This document shows positions 11,632-23,255 of a stretch of 64,000 nt of DNA, piece after piece. The notes beneath the pieces are model-generated. The model was given only the letters and a program-made list of their open reading frames with translations, was not told where the DNA came from and made no database searches. The position numbers were made by a program, and so were the translations under genes. Each line of letters begins with the position of its first letter. The first letter of the stretch is position 1. Location of the stretch: positions 189,449-253,448 of the forward strand of contig JAKOGI010001355.1 of the NCBI GenBank assembly GCA_029747015.1, in the 5' to 3' direction. Origin of the DNA: Carnegiea gigantea (Eukaryota; Streptophyta; Magnoliopsida; Caryophyllales; Cactaceae).

Positions 11632-11820
11632 ATGTGTGCATATATATATATATATGTACACACACACACACACACACACACGTGTGTGTGTGTATGTGTG
11701 TGTGTATACATATATGTACATATATATGTGTGTGTGTATATATATATGTGTGTGTGTGTGTGTATGTGTGTGTGTGTGTGTGTGGGAACATACATATTTA
11801 TATGTGTGTGTGTGGGGGGG
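11632..11820. repeat. compound TA/CA/TG microsatellite
   Basis: The stretch consists of TATATA, then CACACA, CGTGTGTG, and alternating TATA and TGTG blocks ending in a G-run. It sits exactly where LINE A ORF2 should continue between HFPILL and DDFNASG, and directly abuts the target-site duplication of LINE B. Confidence 0.9.
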
Positions 11821-13467
11821 ATGATTTCAATGCTTCTGGTACCTCTACATGCATGTGGGTAGGAAGCTTTGTGCTAACCTGCTGGTCCAACCCTACAACC
11901 CTGGTGAACTCCCTCACATCTCCGGCGCTGGTCATCTTCTCTCTCATCGTCGGCACTGCCACCACCACTGTTGTTCACCTTCTAGAAAGTAGCCAGTGGC
12001 TCTTCTCACTCTCTCTCTCCGGTGACTGGCATGAACCCTTTCCCCTTCTCTCTCTATGTGCATGCTCTAGGTGGCTGGTGAGGTTCAGGGTGCCCAGAGT
12101 GGTCATCAGAGGTCCACTTGAGGTCCGCTGGACTTGGGGTCTGGGAGCCGTCGGCCGTCCCCTTCGCCGATTATCCTTTGGCTTTTCGGGTCTCCCTTTG
12201 TTGTTTCTTCAAATCTGTACGCCGGTGGAGGGATAAGGTGTTTTCAGTCATGGATTTGGGTTGCTCGACAATTTCTGTCACCGCCGGTGAGTTTCGTGGT
12301 GGTTTTCCAGTCGCCAGAGAATTTTTCGGTCACCGGAATCTCGACGGAAATTCCCCAAGTCACTTTTTTAGGGTCAGAATCAGCCGTTTTCTCTCATGGT
12401 GGTGCTACTATCTCCGCGGTGGAGGAGTTGCATCTCGTAGATCGCTTACCAGCTACGAGTGTGCTAGTTTACTCTCGTAGGAAGAAGCTTGGAAAGACTA
12501 TACTCGTTGTCGATTCTCGGTTGGGTTCTCCTAAGATGGAGGAGTTGGGAGGACCTTCTTTGTTTGGGAAAGTTTTGCATCAAACTGAGACTCAAGGTCT
12601 ATTTATTCAGGGAATATTTGTGAAGGTTCTGCGTGGGTCTTGGAAAGAATGATCTTTTTTTATAAGAAGATGGGTGTGGCCATTGAAGGTAAAGAAATGG
12701 AGTTTCTTTCTTTTCTTGCGTCGCCGGAAGCAAATAGAATGAAAGGTGGTCAAAATACAAAAACGTTATGCCCTTAGAATTTCTCCCGAGCTCCCCAGCC
12801 CGTTCCTCTCCCTCGCCGGCCACCACAGTCGGGCCACGCCGTTGTTGCCGCCGTACCACCTTCGCTGGTCATTGGTGGGCCAACCAGACGCCATCTTCTC
12901 ACGGCTACCTTCCGTCTCTCTCTTCTTTTTCACTGTTTCGGGCCACCCAGGTTCACGAACCTAGCTGGCCTGTGAAGTCCGGCTGCCGTGAGTGGCCATC
13001 GGAGAGTTACCTGAAGTCCGGTGGACTTTGGGTCTTTGGGAGCCGCCGGTCGCCGGTATGGTGGTTTTCGAAGGATTACTACTGTTTTACTAGGTTTTGA
13101 GCGGTGTGGGTTCGCCGGCCTTTTCTGTCGCTGCCGGTCAGCTCGCCGGCTTCTTCCGGTCGCTGGCGAATTTTCCGGCCGCCGGAACCTCGTCGGAATC
13201 TTTCCAGCTTTTCTCTTCCGGCGTGTTTTCCCCAGTTTTGTCCGTTGGCGCTGCTGTGGGCTTCGGTCAGCCACGGGTAAGTGGTGTTCTGCTGCTTCTC
13301 TTGTTGTTTCCTCCCCGGGCAGCCCATTTCACGGCTGCATAGCAGGGACCGCTTGTCCTTTTGCTTTGTGCTCTTTTGTTTCTTCTGGCGAAGAAGCTGT
13401 ATTGCCCGTTATCGGATCATGTATGCCGTTGTGAGAGTGGAAGGGAAGATCCTGGAGGTGTTTTGGG

Positions 13468-14664
13468 GGTGATGGAGGCCCTTTTCCTTTTAAGGTTTCG
13501 GAGGCTAGTAGGAAAAAAAAGTCTTTTATCCGGTTGAGCCTCCAGGAGTTTCGCTGGTTGGCAGTACAAGTGGTCAGTTTCTATTTCTCAAAGGGAGAGC
13601 CATTGTGGTTTAAAACTTTCAGGTGGGGTTAGAGGTGCCTGTTGCTTCAATTGAGGAAGAATAGCAAAGGTAGATTCATTGTTCTTTCTCTGCTGGGCAA
13701 CGGTGGGCAGGTTAGGTCAGTGATTTTTCCTGAGGGAGCCAAGGCAGAGGGATGGTACAAGGTGACAATGATTCTTAAGAAGATGTTGATTGAGGGTCAT
13801 AAGAAGCCCCCTCCCCCACCAAGGAAGGGAATGTTTCCTTCCAGAGTTCCGGTGAGTAGGGATAAGTCTTTTGCTAATGTGGTGCGAGGTCATCCGGGTG
13901 GCTCTTTGAATTCGCCTTTGAAGGGGTGGAAGTGTAGGGATTGTGGTTCTTCGGATGTGTGTGCTGCTGTGATTGGTGAAGATCACGATCTTCTCAGGGA
14001 TGCGTTGAAACAGAAAGTCTCCTTCAAAGACAATGCTATGGACGTGATGTTGCCTCCTAAGAAGGATGCTGCGAAGGAGCTTCTGGTGGCTCCGACTCCC
14101 TGCGCTAACCAATTCAACGTATTGAGAGACATGTTGGAGAACGATCTGTCATCTGAGAGGAGGTGTAAGTCACACGACAGCTCTGTGTGGGCCACTCCGT
14201 GTGCCTCAAGGATTCTTGAATCACCGTTGGAGGTGGTGGAGGAGGAATTGTATCCTACAGATGGTTCACCATCTACTAGTGTGCTTGTTTACTTGCGGAG
14301 GAAGAAGTCCCGGAAGGCTAATTTAGTCGCTTCTAAGGCGGGTTCTCCTTTTGTGCAAGAGAAGGGAGGGCCTTTATCGTTTGAGGAAGCTCTACGTCAA
14401 GCCCACCCGCTTGAACTGGATGGTGCTGCATTACCCGGTTCTTCTGATTCAGGGAATGCTACTGAAGGGTCAGCGTGGGTCTTGGAAAGAATGGTCTTTT
14501 TTTGTAAAAAGATGGGTCTGGCCATAGACGGGAGAGAAATGGAGTTGCTTTCCTTTCTTGCATCGTTAGAAGCAAATAGATTGAGAAGGGAACAATCGGT
14601 TGAAGCTAGTATGGGGGATGAGGGTGGAAGGGTTAGGCTGGTTTCAGATGGGGCCAACCATTAA
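13468..14664 (+). pseudogene. LINE C ORF1 (gag-like), one internal stop
   Basis: A single frame runs from about 13468 (FKVSEASRKKKSFIRLSL, FYFSKGEPLWFKTFRWG) through one TAG at 13630-13632 and then stays open to 14664. The part after the stop is 340 codons. The middle reads GRFIVLSLLGNGGQVRSVIF and PEGAKAEGWYKV, the pattern of plant L1 ORF1 proteins that lack a DUF4283 block. A proline-rich linker (KKPPPPPRKG) follows. The C-terminus (WVLERMVFFCKKMGLAIDG) is shared with LINEs A and B. I see no CCHC knuckle. The true start is uncertain because the upstream frame is GC-rich and open in several phases. Likely role in the living ancestor: RNA binding in the LINE ribonucleoprotein. Confidence 0.7.
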
Positions 14665-17600
14665 ATTGATTGCGTGGAATGTTAGGGGGCTCAATTGTCC
14701 AAATAAGCGGGGGGTGTGAAGTGGGTGTTACGGTCTTTTGCTTCTCATGTGGCTATTCTCCAAGAGTCTAAGTTGGAGGTGGTTAGCCGGCAGGTAGTGA
14801 TTAGTTTGTGGGGCCGTCGACCGATTGAGTGGTTATTCTTACCTTCAGTGGGTCGATCAGGAGGTATTATTGTCATTTGGGACTTGGAACTCGGTGATTC
14901 TCGTATTGGGTCGTTTTCGGTGTGTTGTAGGTTTAAGTCTCTGGAGGACAATTTTGAGTGGGGTTTGATTGGGGTATATGGGCCTAATGACGACTACTTG
15001 CGACGGGCTTTTTTTGAGGAGGTGTCGCTCTTCATGTCTTCTTGGGACATCCCGTGGTGTTTGGGTGGGGATTTTAATGTCATTAGGTTCCCTTCAGAGA
15101 GATCCTCAGGGGGTAGGTCCTCTTGGACAATGAGAGAGTTCTCTAATTTTATTTATTCTTGCAACCTTGTTGACCCTTTTTTAGAAGGGGCTCGCTTCAC
15201 TTGGTCTAGTCATGAGGAGGTCCCGGTGTTAAAAAAGAACTCAACTTGTTGAATAGGAAGTGTTTTGGCTCGTTTCATTTTGGCAAGAAAACTCAACTTG
15301 TTGAAGACCAAGCTCAAACAGTGGAATAGGGAAGTGTTTGGCCATTTAGAGTTCAAGATGGGTAGTCTGGTGGATAAAGTGAAGCGTTTTGACGAGAAGG
15401 AGCAGCAACAGTCTCTCTCTTGGGCGGATAGGTTTGAAAGATTGGGAGTTAAGAAAGAACTCTCTATGGTGCGAAAATCTATTGATATCTTTTGGCGCCA
15501 AAGAGCAAAGCAACAGTGGATTGAGGATGGTGATCGAAATACCAAATTTTTCCCCCAGGTGGCAATCGGAGAAGAAGGTTTAATGCTATTCATCAAATTC
15601 AAGTTGATGGCGAGTCCTATGGTGATGCTGCCTCAGCCAGAAATGCGATTGTCAAGTTCTATGAGAACGTGTATCATGAAGATCAATCATCTAGGTTCTT
15701 TTTTGATGGAATCGCTTTTGCCTCTATTAGCCCGGAGGATGCTAGCGATCTGATGAAAGACTTTACTGAAGATGAAGTGTGGAAGGCCATCTCTGAGTTA
15801 GGAAATGAGAAAGCTCCAGGACCAGATGGGTTCAATATAGCTTTTTTTCAGCATTGTTGGCCTATTATCAAGGGGGAGATTATGGGATTTTTTGCTGATT
15901 TTCATAAGAAGGGTGTGTTCGAGAAAAGTTTAAATGCTACTTTTATTACCTTGATTCCCAAGGTGGCTGGTGCTGATGATATTAAGTCCTTTAGTCCTAT
16001 TAGTTTAGTAGGAAGTGTTTATAAGATTCTTGCCAAAGTCCTCGCGTCAAGATTGAGGAGAGTGGTTGGAAAAGTTGTGGGTCCATCGCAGCACGCTTTC
16101 GTTCCTGGTCGTCAAATTTTGGATGCAGCCTTGATTGCGAATGAATGTATTGACTCTTATATCAGATCTGGGATGTCTGGTGTCCTTTGTAAGCTTGACA
16201 TTGAGAAGGCTTACGATCATGTCTCTTGGAGTTTCCTCTTGGCTATTCTTGAGAAAATGGGCTTTCCAGACAAGTGGAGGAAATGAATCTCCTTTTGCAT
16301 TTCTACTGTGCGCTTCTCTATTTTAGTTAATGGAGAAGCTTTTGGTTTCTTCTCAAGCTCAAGAGGCTTAAGGCGCCTTTATTATTCATTTTGGTTATGG
16401 AGTCACTCAGCAGGTTGGTGATTAAAGCAGGTGAGGAAGGTTTCCTAAATGGGTTTCGAATTACTAATCCTCACACTGAGGGTTTGTTGATTTCTCACTT
16501 GCTCTTTGCCGATGATACCCTCGTTTTTTGCAAGCCGGACGAGAGTAACCTGGGCTACTTAAGGTGCAACCTTCTTCTGTTTGAGGCTATGTCGGGTCTA
16601 AGGGTAAACCTCTCCAAAAGTGCACTCATTCCAGTGGGTGATGTGCGCAATGTTCATGACTTGGCTCGCTTTTTTGGATGCAGAGTTGATTACTTGCCTT
16701 CTTCTTATCTTGGCCTTCCTCTTGGTGCTCCATATAAGAGCATAGCGATTTGGGATCCAATTATCGAGAGGTTTCATAAGAAGTTGGCAGGCTGGAAGTC
16801 AAAGCTTTTGTCCAGAGGTGGTAGATTAACTCTTTTGAAGAGCACTTTGAGTAGTCTGCCCATCTACTTCATGTCTTTATTCACTATCCCAGCTAGCATT
16901 GCTAGTCGGATAGAGAAGATCATGAGAGATTTTCTTTGGAACTCCAATGAGAGGGTAATAGCCTCCGCTGGGTCAATTGGAATGAGGTTTGTGGTCCTAG
17001 TCAGCAGGTTGGTCTTGGCATAAGACCTCTTCGTCTTACGAATGAAGCGTTGAAGACCAAGTGGTTGTGGAGGTTTGCTAAAGAGGATGGTGCCATGTGG
17101 AAAAAGGTGATTGAGGCAAAATATGGGATAGATGTGTTCGGTTGGTGGAGTAAGAAGAGTACTTCCCCTCATGGGGTTGGTTGTTGGAAATCTATCCTAG
17201 CTGGTCTTGAGCGTTTCAAATTCTTAGTGCATTTTGACGTGAGGGATGGATCAAGGGTATTTTTTTGGCACTATGTTTGGTGTGCAGACCATCCTTTAAA
17301 GAATCTTTTTCCTGATCTTTTTAGGATGGCTCGGCTTAAGAATGCCACGGTTAAAGAAGTTGTCTCTTGGAATGGGGAAGTTAGTCACTGGGATTTGAAT
17401 TTTGTTAGGAATCTTAATGATTGAGAAGAGGATAGTGTTTGTCATTTGTTAGTCGTTCTTGCTGGTAAAAAGGTTTTGCACCAAGGCAATGATGAGATTG
17501 TGTGGCCAACAGGTTCTAGGGGTTCCTTTTCTGTCAAGAGCTTTTGCTTCACACATTTTGAAGAATTGGACGGTTGTGTTTTTCCCGCTAAGTCCATTTG

Positions 17601-18096
17601 GAAGTCCAAAGCCCCCACAAAGGTGTGTTTCTTTGCTTGGGCTGCCACCTTAGGTAAGATTCCCACAGACGATATGCTTAAGTGTAGAAATTTTAGAGGT
17701 CCAAGTAGATGCTCCATGTGTTTGGAGGAGGATGAAACCGCGGATCATCTTCTTGTACATTGTCGGTGGGTTTCCTCGCTTTGGGCTTTATCTCTCTCGC
17801 TTATGGGGATTAGTTGGGTTCAACCTTCTAATGTGAGAGATGTGGCGGTGGCTTGGAGCAGAAGGATGAAGAAGAGCTGTGTCCGCGAAGTTTGGGGCAT
17901 GATTCCTTCGGCTATTTGGTGGGCTACTTGGAAGGAGAGGAACCGCCGTATTTTCGAGGACAAGACCTTGTCACTTCAAGATTTCAAGCTCTATTTTTTG
18001 AGGTTGTTGTATAGTTGGTGTATGAGGTTTAGTGACAAAGAGTTAACTTTTTTGGCTTTCATTGATCGTATAATGGATGAGAGTTCAAGGAGCTAA
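14649..18096 (+). pseudogene. LINE C ORF2: endonuclease, RT, zf-RVT
   Basis: ORF2 begins MGPTIKLIAWNVRGLNCPNK, overlapping the end of ORF1, then loses a base near 14712 (KRG followed by TGA). The endonuclease continues with [38 protein letters not shown] and [17 protein letters not shown] deletion near 15235 removes roughly 80 codons. The linker and reverse transcriptase follow: [65 protein letters not shown] and the catalytic LFADDTLVF (about 16504-16530). Frames shift near 16286 and 17023, and a TGA lies at about 17422. The C-terminal zf-RVT zinc motif (CSMCLEEDETADHLLVHC) ends at 18096. All domains are identifiable but the protein is not translatable. Confidence 0.85.
15235..15305 (+). repeat. 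scrambled deletion junction in LINE C ORF2
   Basis: AACTCAACTTGTTGAA occurs at 15238-15253 and again at 15290-15305. The intervening bases TAGGAAGTGTTTTGGCT resemble AATAGGGAAGTGTTTGGCC, which lies just downstream (about 15325). The junction joins endonuclease (EEVPVL) directly to the linker (FILARKLNLLK), so about 80 codons are absent. The small duplicated filler suggests templated end joining. Confidence 0.65.
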
Positions 18097-20404
18097 TGCT
18101 TTTGTAATGCCCTTTTGTACATGGGTGACATCCCCTTAGTGTCCTTTTATTATATATCTATGATTACCTACCCAAAAAAAAAAAAAAAATAGAATGAAAG
18201 GTGATCAGTTGGTTGAAGAGAGTATGGGGATGTAGTCGCAAGGGATAGGTTGTTCTCGGATGGCGCCAGCCGTTAATGTTCTTGGTTAGAATGTCAGGGG
18301 GCTCAATTGTCGAATTAAGCGAGGGGATGTTAAGTGGGTGTTGCGTACTTTTGCTTGCGATGTTGCCATTCTCCAAGAATCCAAGTTGGAGGTTGTTAGT
18401 CGTCCGATAGCGATTAGTCTGTTTGGTCGTCGCCCAGTTATGTGGCTTTACTTACCTTTTGTGGGCCGTTCAGGAGGCATTATTGTCTTTTGGGATCCTC
18501 AAGTCTTGGAACTTGTTGGCTCTCGCATTGGGTCGTTTTCTGTTTGTTGTAAGTTTAAGTCTTTTGGAGGACAATTTTGAGCTGGGTCTGATTGGGTATA
18601 TGGGCCTAATGACAACTATATGCGACTGGCTTTTTTAGAGGAGAGTTCTTTAGTTTCATTGATTCTTGCAATCTCATTGATCCTCCTTTGGAAGGTGCAC
18701 GCTTTACTTGGTCCATCCATGAGGAGGTTTTTGTGTTATCTCCCATTGACCGATTTCTCTTCTCGGTTGAGTGGAAAGATCACTTCCAAGGTGTTCATCA
18801 AGTTACCCTTTTGAAAATCACTTCAGATCATTTTCCCATTCTTCTTTGGGTTGGGGAAGCCTCTAGAGGTAGATGTCCTTTTAAATTCGAGAATATATGG
18901 CTTGAGGTGGAAGACATTAGCGACCTTGTCAGATCTTTTTTGGGATGAACTGGATGTTACTGGCCCCTCGAGTTTTCTTTTGGCAAAGAAACTGAACTTT
19001 TTGAAGAACAAACTTAAACAGTGGAACAGGGATGTGTTTGGCCATTTATAGTTTAAGATGGCTAGTTCGATGGAAAAGGTGAAGTTCTTAGATGAGAAAG
19101 AGCAGCAACAGATGTGAAGATCTATTCATATTTATTGGCTCGAAAGAGCAAAGCAACAATGGATTGTGGATGGGGATCACAGTGCAAAATTTTTCCACCC
19201 GGTGGCAAATAGGAGAAAAAAGTTTAATGCTATTCGCAAAATTAAAGTGGATGGTGAGCTTTATGTTGATGCTGCCTTGGTCAATAATGCAATTGTTCAC
19301 TTCTATGAAAATCTGTATCATGAAGATCAACCATCAATGATTTTTCTTGATGGTATTGCTTTTGCCTCTATTAGTTATGATGATGCTAGGGATCTTGGAA
19401 AAGATTTTGCTGAAGATGAAGTCTGGAATGCCATCACTGAGTTAGGCAATGAGAAGCTTCAGGGCCAGATGGATTCAATATATAGCTTTTTTCTAGCGTT
19501 GTTGGTCTGCTGTCAAGGGGGAGATTATGGTTTTTTTTGCTGACTTTCACAATTAGCGTGTCTTTGAGAAAAGTTTAAATGTTACTTTTATTAGTTTGAT
19601 TTCCAAAGTGGCTAGCGCGGATGATATTAAGTTTTATTTAAGATTCTTGCCAAGGTCCTCGCTTTAAGATTGAGGAAACTTGTTGGAAAAGTTGTGGGTC
19701 CCCCACAACATGCTTTTGTTGCTGGCCCTCAAGTTTTGGATGCTGCTTTGATTGCAAATGAGTGCATTCATTCTTATATCAGATATGCGATTTCGGGTAT
19801 CCTAGGTAAGCTTGACATTGACAAGGCTTACGATGATGTCTAACAAGTGGAGGAATTGGATCTCTTTTTGTATTTTCACTGTGCGCTTCTCCATCTTGAT
19901 CAATGGTGAAGCATCTGGTTTTTTCTCAACTTCAAGAGGTCTAAGGCAAGGTGACCCTTTGTCGCCTTTATTGTTCATTTTGGTTATGGGGACTCTCAGT
20001 AAGTTGATATCCCATTTGCTCGTTGTCAATTATACCCTTGTTTTTGCATGCTGGACGAGAGTAATTTAGGTTACTTAAGATGCATCCTTCTGCCTTTTGA
20101 AGCTAAGTCTGGTCTAAGGGTCAACCTATCTAAAAGTGCACTCATTCCTGTTGGCAAGGTGCCTAATGTTGATGATATTGCCTGTCTCTTGGGGTGTGGA
20201 GTTGATCATATGCCTTCTTCTTGCCTTGGTCTTCCTCTTAGTGCTCCTTATAGGAGCATAGCTGTTTGGGACCCAGTTGTTGAGAGGTTCCATAAGAGAT
20301 TGACAGGCTGGAAGCCTAAGCTTTTGTCTAGAGGGGGTAGATTAACCCTTTTGAGGAGCACTTTGTGTAGTCTGCCTATCTACTTCATGTCTTTATGCAC
20401 CATC

Positions 20405-20570
20405 AAATAGCCAAAGGAACCATGTTCCAAATTCCATGAACTCAACTCTTCTTCATCCCTCTTCTCCAAGCCACTACCACATCTATCACATTAGAAGGTT
20501 GAACCCAACTAATCCCTACAAGAGAGAGAGATAAATTCCAAAGCGAAGAAACCCACCGACAATGAAAGGA
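20405..20570 (-). mobile_element. inverted zf-RVT segment inside LINE B
   Basis: Read on the minus strand, this segment carries WVQPSNV-type sequence followed by a WNMVPLAIW-type stretch. That is the LINE C-terminal block normally found just before ATWKERN. The plus strand resumes at about 20575 with the next piece ([18 protein letters not shown]). So a block of about 165 bases has been flipped in place, and the preceding RT end and linker are missing. Confidence 0.65.
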
Positions 20571-22599
20571 GAGAAATTGTTGTATTTTGAGGACAAAGCC
20601 TTGTCGTTTCAGGATTTTAAGCTCTATTTTTTGAGGTTTTTGTATAGTTGGAGTTTCGGGCTTAGTGGTAACAAAAATTTAAATTTTTTGGCTTTTGTCG
20701 ATTGCACTATGGATGAGAGCTTAAGGGCATAATGTTTTTGTATTTGCGCCTTTTGTACATGGGTGGCATCCCCTTGGTGTCCATTTAATATACTTCTTGA
20801 TTACTTACCAACATAAAAGAAAAATGATTTCAATGCTTCTGGTTCTCCTAGTTTTATCTTTGGCTAAGAAGTTGAATTTCCTCAAGTCTAAGCTAAAGGA
20901 ATGGAATAGAGAGGCTTTGGTCACTTAGACACTATGCTGGGTGCCCGTGTTGATAAGATCAAGGTGTTGGATGCTAAGGAGCAACTTCAGTTCCTTTCCC
21001 TTGGTGAAAGAATTGAGAGGCTGGCGGTTAAGAAAGAGCTTTCTTGAGTACGAAATTGGATTGACATCTTTTGGAGGCAAAGAACCAAACAAGAGAAACA
21101 AGATTGGATTCATGAGGGCGATCGGAATACTGAATTTTTTTCCCAGAGTGGCCAATAACAGAAGAAAATTCAATGCAATTCATAGCGTTTATGTGGAAGG
21201 GGTGTGTTTTAGTGACACTTGTTCGGTGAAAGGGGCCATTCTTCAATTTCTTTGATAAGCTCCACCGTGAAGGTCATCAGGGGAGGCCGCTCCTGGAAGG
21301 GATTTCGTATAAGTCTATCTTGTCTGCTGATGCATGTGATCTGGTGAAGGAGTTTTTAGAGGAAGAAGTTTGGAATGCCATGAATGACCTTGGTAAGGAG
21401 AAAGGCCCCCCTGACGGCTTCAATATTGCTTTCTTCCAACATTGTTGGAATATTTTCAAGGGGAGATTATGGTTTTATTTTCTGAGTTCCACTCAAAAGG
21501 TGTTTTTGAGAAAAGCTTAAATGCCACCTTCATTAGTTTGCTCTGTAAAGTGGCTGGGATGAATGATATTAATAAGTTCAGAACCATCAGCTTAGTGGAG
21601 AGTGTATAAGATTCTTGCTAAAGTTTTGGCGTCTAGATTGAGAACTGTTGTGGATAAAGTGGTTGGGCCAAGTCAGCATGCTTTCATTCATGGTCGTCAA
21701 ATCCTGGATGCTTCTTTAATTGCGAACGAGTGCGTTGATTACTATCTCAGAAGTAACTAATCGAGAGTTCTTTGTTAGCTTGATATTGAGAAATCTTATG
21801 ACCATGTTTCTTGGGATTTCCTTTTGAAACTCTTGAGAAAATGGGCTTTCCTAGCAAGTGGAGGAGTTGGATTTTCTTTTGTATTCTCACCATTCGCTTC
21901 TCGATTTTGATTAATGGTGAAGTGTCAGGTTTCTTCTCAAGTTCGAGAGGGTTGCGTCGAGATGACCCAATATCCCACTTGTTATTCATTCTGGATTTCT
22001 GGTCATGGAGACCCCTGGTAGGTTAGTGATCAAAGCTTGTGAGGTTCTTTTGTTAGAAGACTTTCATGTTGGCAATTCTTGGTCTGCTGGCTTGCTAGTT
22101 TCCCATCTTCTTTTTTGCCGACGATACCTTAAATTTTTTGCAGATCTTGTGAGATTGACTTGGGTTACTTGAGATGTATTCTGTTGTTATTTGAAGCCAT
22201 GTCGGTGCTTAGAGTTAACTTGTCAAAAAGTTCACTCATCTCGATTGGTGTGTTTCCTAATATTCATTATTTGGCACACTTCTTTGGTTGTGGGGTTAGT
22301 GCTCAGCATTCTTATTTGGGCCTTCCTTTAGGTGCTTCTTTTAAGTGCAAAGCAGGTTGGGACCTTGTTGTGGAGAGTTTTCAAAAGAGGCTTGCAAGGT
22401 GGAAGTATAAGATGTTGTCCAAAGGAGGAAGGCTGACTCTCTTACAGAGCACTCTTTTGAGTCTTCCAATTTATTACATGTCCCTATTTACAATTCCGGC
22501 TAGCGTTGCTGGCCAATTAGAAAAATCATGAGAGACTTCCTTTGGTCTAAGCATGCTAGTGTTAAACGGTTTCCATTGGGTTAGTTCGGATGAAATATG

Positions 22600-22662
22600 G
22601 TGGGCTAGCCAAGGAGTATGGTGGGCTAGCCAAGGAGTATGGTGGGCTAAGGATTAGGCCAC
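22600..22662 (+). repeat. 22-bp tandem repeat in LINE A
   Basis: The unit TATGGTGGGCTAGCCAAGGA is present twice, with a partial third copy. It lies in the LINE ORF2 segment encoding the glycine/leucine-rich turn after the RT domain. Confidence 0.8.
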
Positions 22663-22757
22663 TTCGAGCGATGAATGAAGCGCTTAAGACCAAGTGGCTT
22701 TAGAGGTTTGCTAAGGGGGAAGACGCTTTGTGGTAAAAAAGTGATTGTATCCAAATG

Positions 22758-23255
22758 GATTTATACAGACAGTTGTTTTTATGGAAACCTCTTAAAGTAA
22801 TAAGTAATATATCTAAGGCCCAGTAAAATCCCTGAAGGGATGTAGCATAAGTTGACTCTGTTCTTGCCTTACAAAAAAGCAAAAGGACACATAGTGTGCT
22901 TGACTGATCGGCTCATCTTAGCTCGTCCTCTACCTTTTCATACTGGGCAGATCAAATAAATATTCATTGAACTTGTCTTTTTGATGTCCTTGTTGCCATA
23001 TCATGTAGAGTGTTCGGCCTGTTTCAACTGTGTTGGTTCTTGGAAATTAAATTGTGATACAATTATTAGATCTTGGAAATTCTGGCAGTGTTTCTTGTGA
23101 TGGGGAGTTGATTACTGCTCAATTTTGCGATAATATCTGGTGCTGTTCTGGTGGTCTGTAGTATGGCATTGATGCTTCCTGTGGATTGTGTACCCTCCCC
23201 CCCTCTTGTCTTAGATGTTAGCTTAATTTGTTATGGCTTTTCCTGATGCATACAG
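22758..23255 (+). other. probable kinase intron sequence
   Basis: There are no LINE or coding motifs between the broken end of LINE A and the kinase acceptor site. If the kinase is intact, this belongs to the intron upstream of its first visible exon, and the LINE nest lies in that same intron. Confidence 0.45.

Larger units (their letters stand above)
12753..18186 (+). mobile_element. LINE C, near full-length L1, innermost
   Basis: LINE C is about 5.4 kb with both ends defined. It is flanked by a target-site duplication (AATAGAATGAAAGGTG core, 12732-12752 and 18187-18207, one mismatch in 21) and ends in an A-run at about 18174-18189. The order is a GC-rich 5' UTR (12753 to about 13460, CCGGCC-rich), ORF1, ORF2 and a 3' UTR with CCCTTTTGTACATGGGTGAC. 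This layout is that of a plant L1 element, which copies itself by target-primed reverse transcription. It is the youngest insertion of the nest, but its reading frames already carry stops and frameshifts and an internal deletion near 15235. Confidence 0.9.
11841..20823 (+). mobile_element. LINE B, inserted in LINE A and split by LINE C
   Basis: LINE B is bounded by a perfect 20-bp target-site duplication, ATGATTTCAATGCTTCTGGT, at 11821-11840 and 20824-20843. Block 1 (11841-12752) holds a GC-rich 5' region and part of ORF1 (DRLPATSVLVYSRRKKLGK, FFYKKMGVAIEGKEMEFLSF). Block 2 (18208-20823) continues with the ORF1 end (DQLVEESMG), endonuclease, RT and the 3' UTR with an A-rich end. The two blocks are separated by LINE C. 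Without LINE C it is about 3.5 kb, so it carries large internal deletions. A short segment at 20405-20570 is inverted, and most of the region between the RT and zf-RVT is gone. Frames are broken throughout. Confidence 0.85.
10610..22757 (+). mobile_element. LINE A, outermost of a three-level LINE nest
   Basis: LINE A is read in two blocks. Block 1 (10610-11631) has the ORF1 C-terminus (GWVLEHILVFCEKMGLAEEG, 10610-10939) and the ORF2 endonuclease start ([45 protein letters not shown]). Block 2 (20844-22757) resumes ORF2 at SGSPSFIFG-type sequence and KKLNFLKSKLKEWN, then runs through the RT ([30 protein letters not shown]) to about KVIVSKW. LINE B is inserted between them with a perfect 20-bp duplication. 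The short microsatellite 11632-11820 has replaced roughly 40 codons of ORF2. There are many stops and frameshifts, and the 3' end is missing beyond 22757. Confidence 0.8.

Noticed and set aside
11634..12236. 200-codon plus-strand open frame
   Set aside because: It starts in a TA/CA microsatellite and runs into the GC-rich 5' region of LINE B; no domain, and composition follows the repeat.
12768..13434. several overlapping 80-140 codon open frames on both strands
   Set aside because: All lie in the GC-rich 5' UTR of LINE C, where stops are rare by composition. They overlap in all frames and have no family motif.
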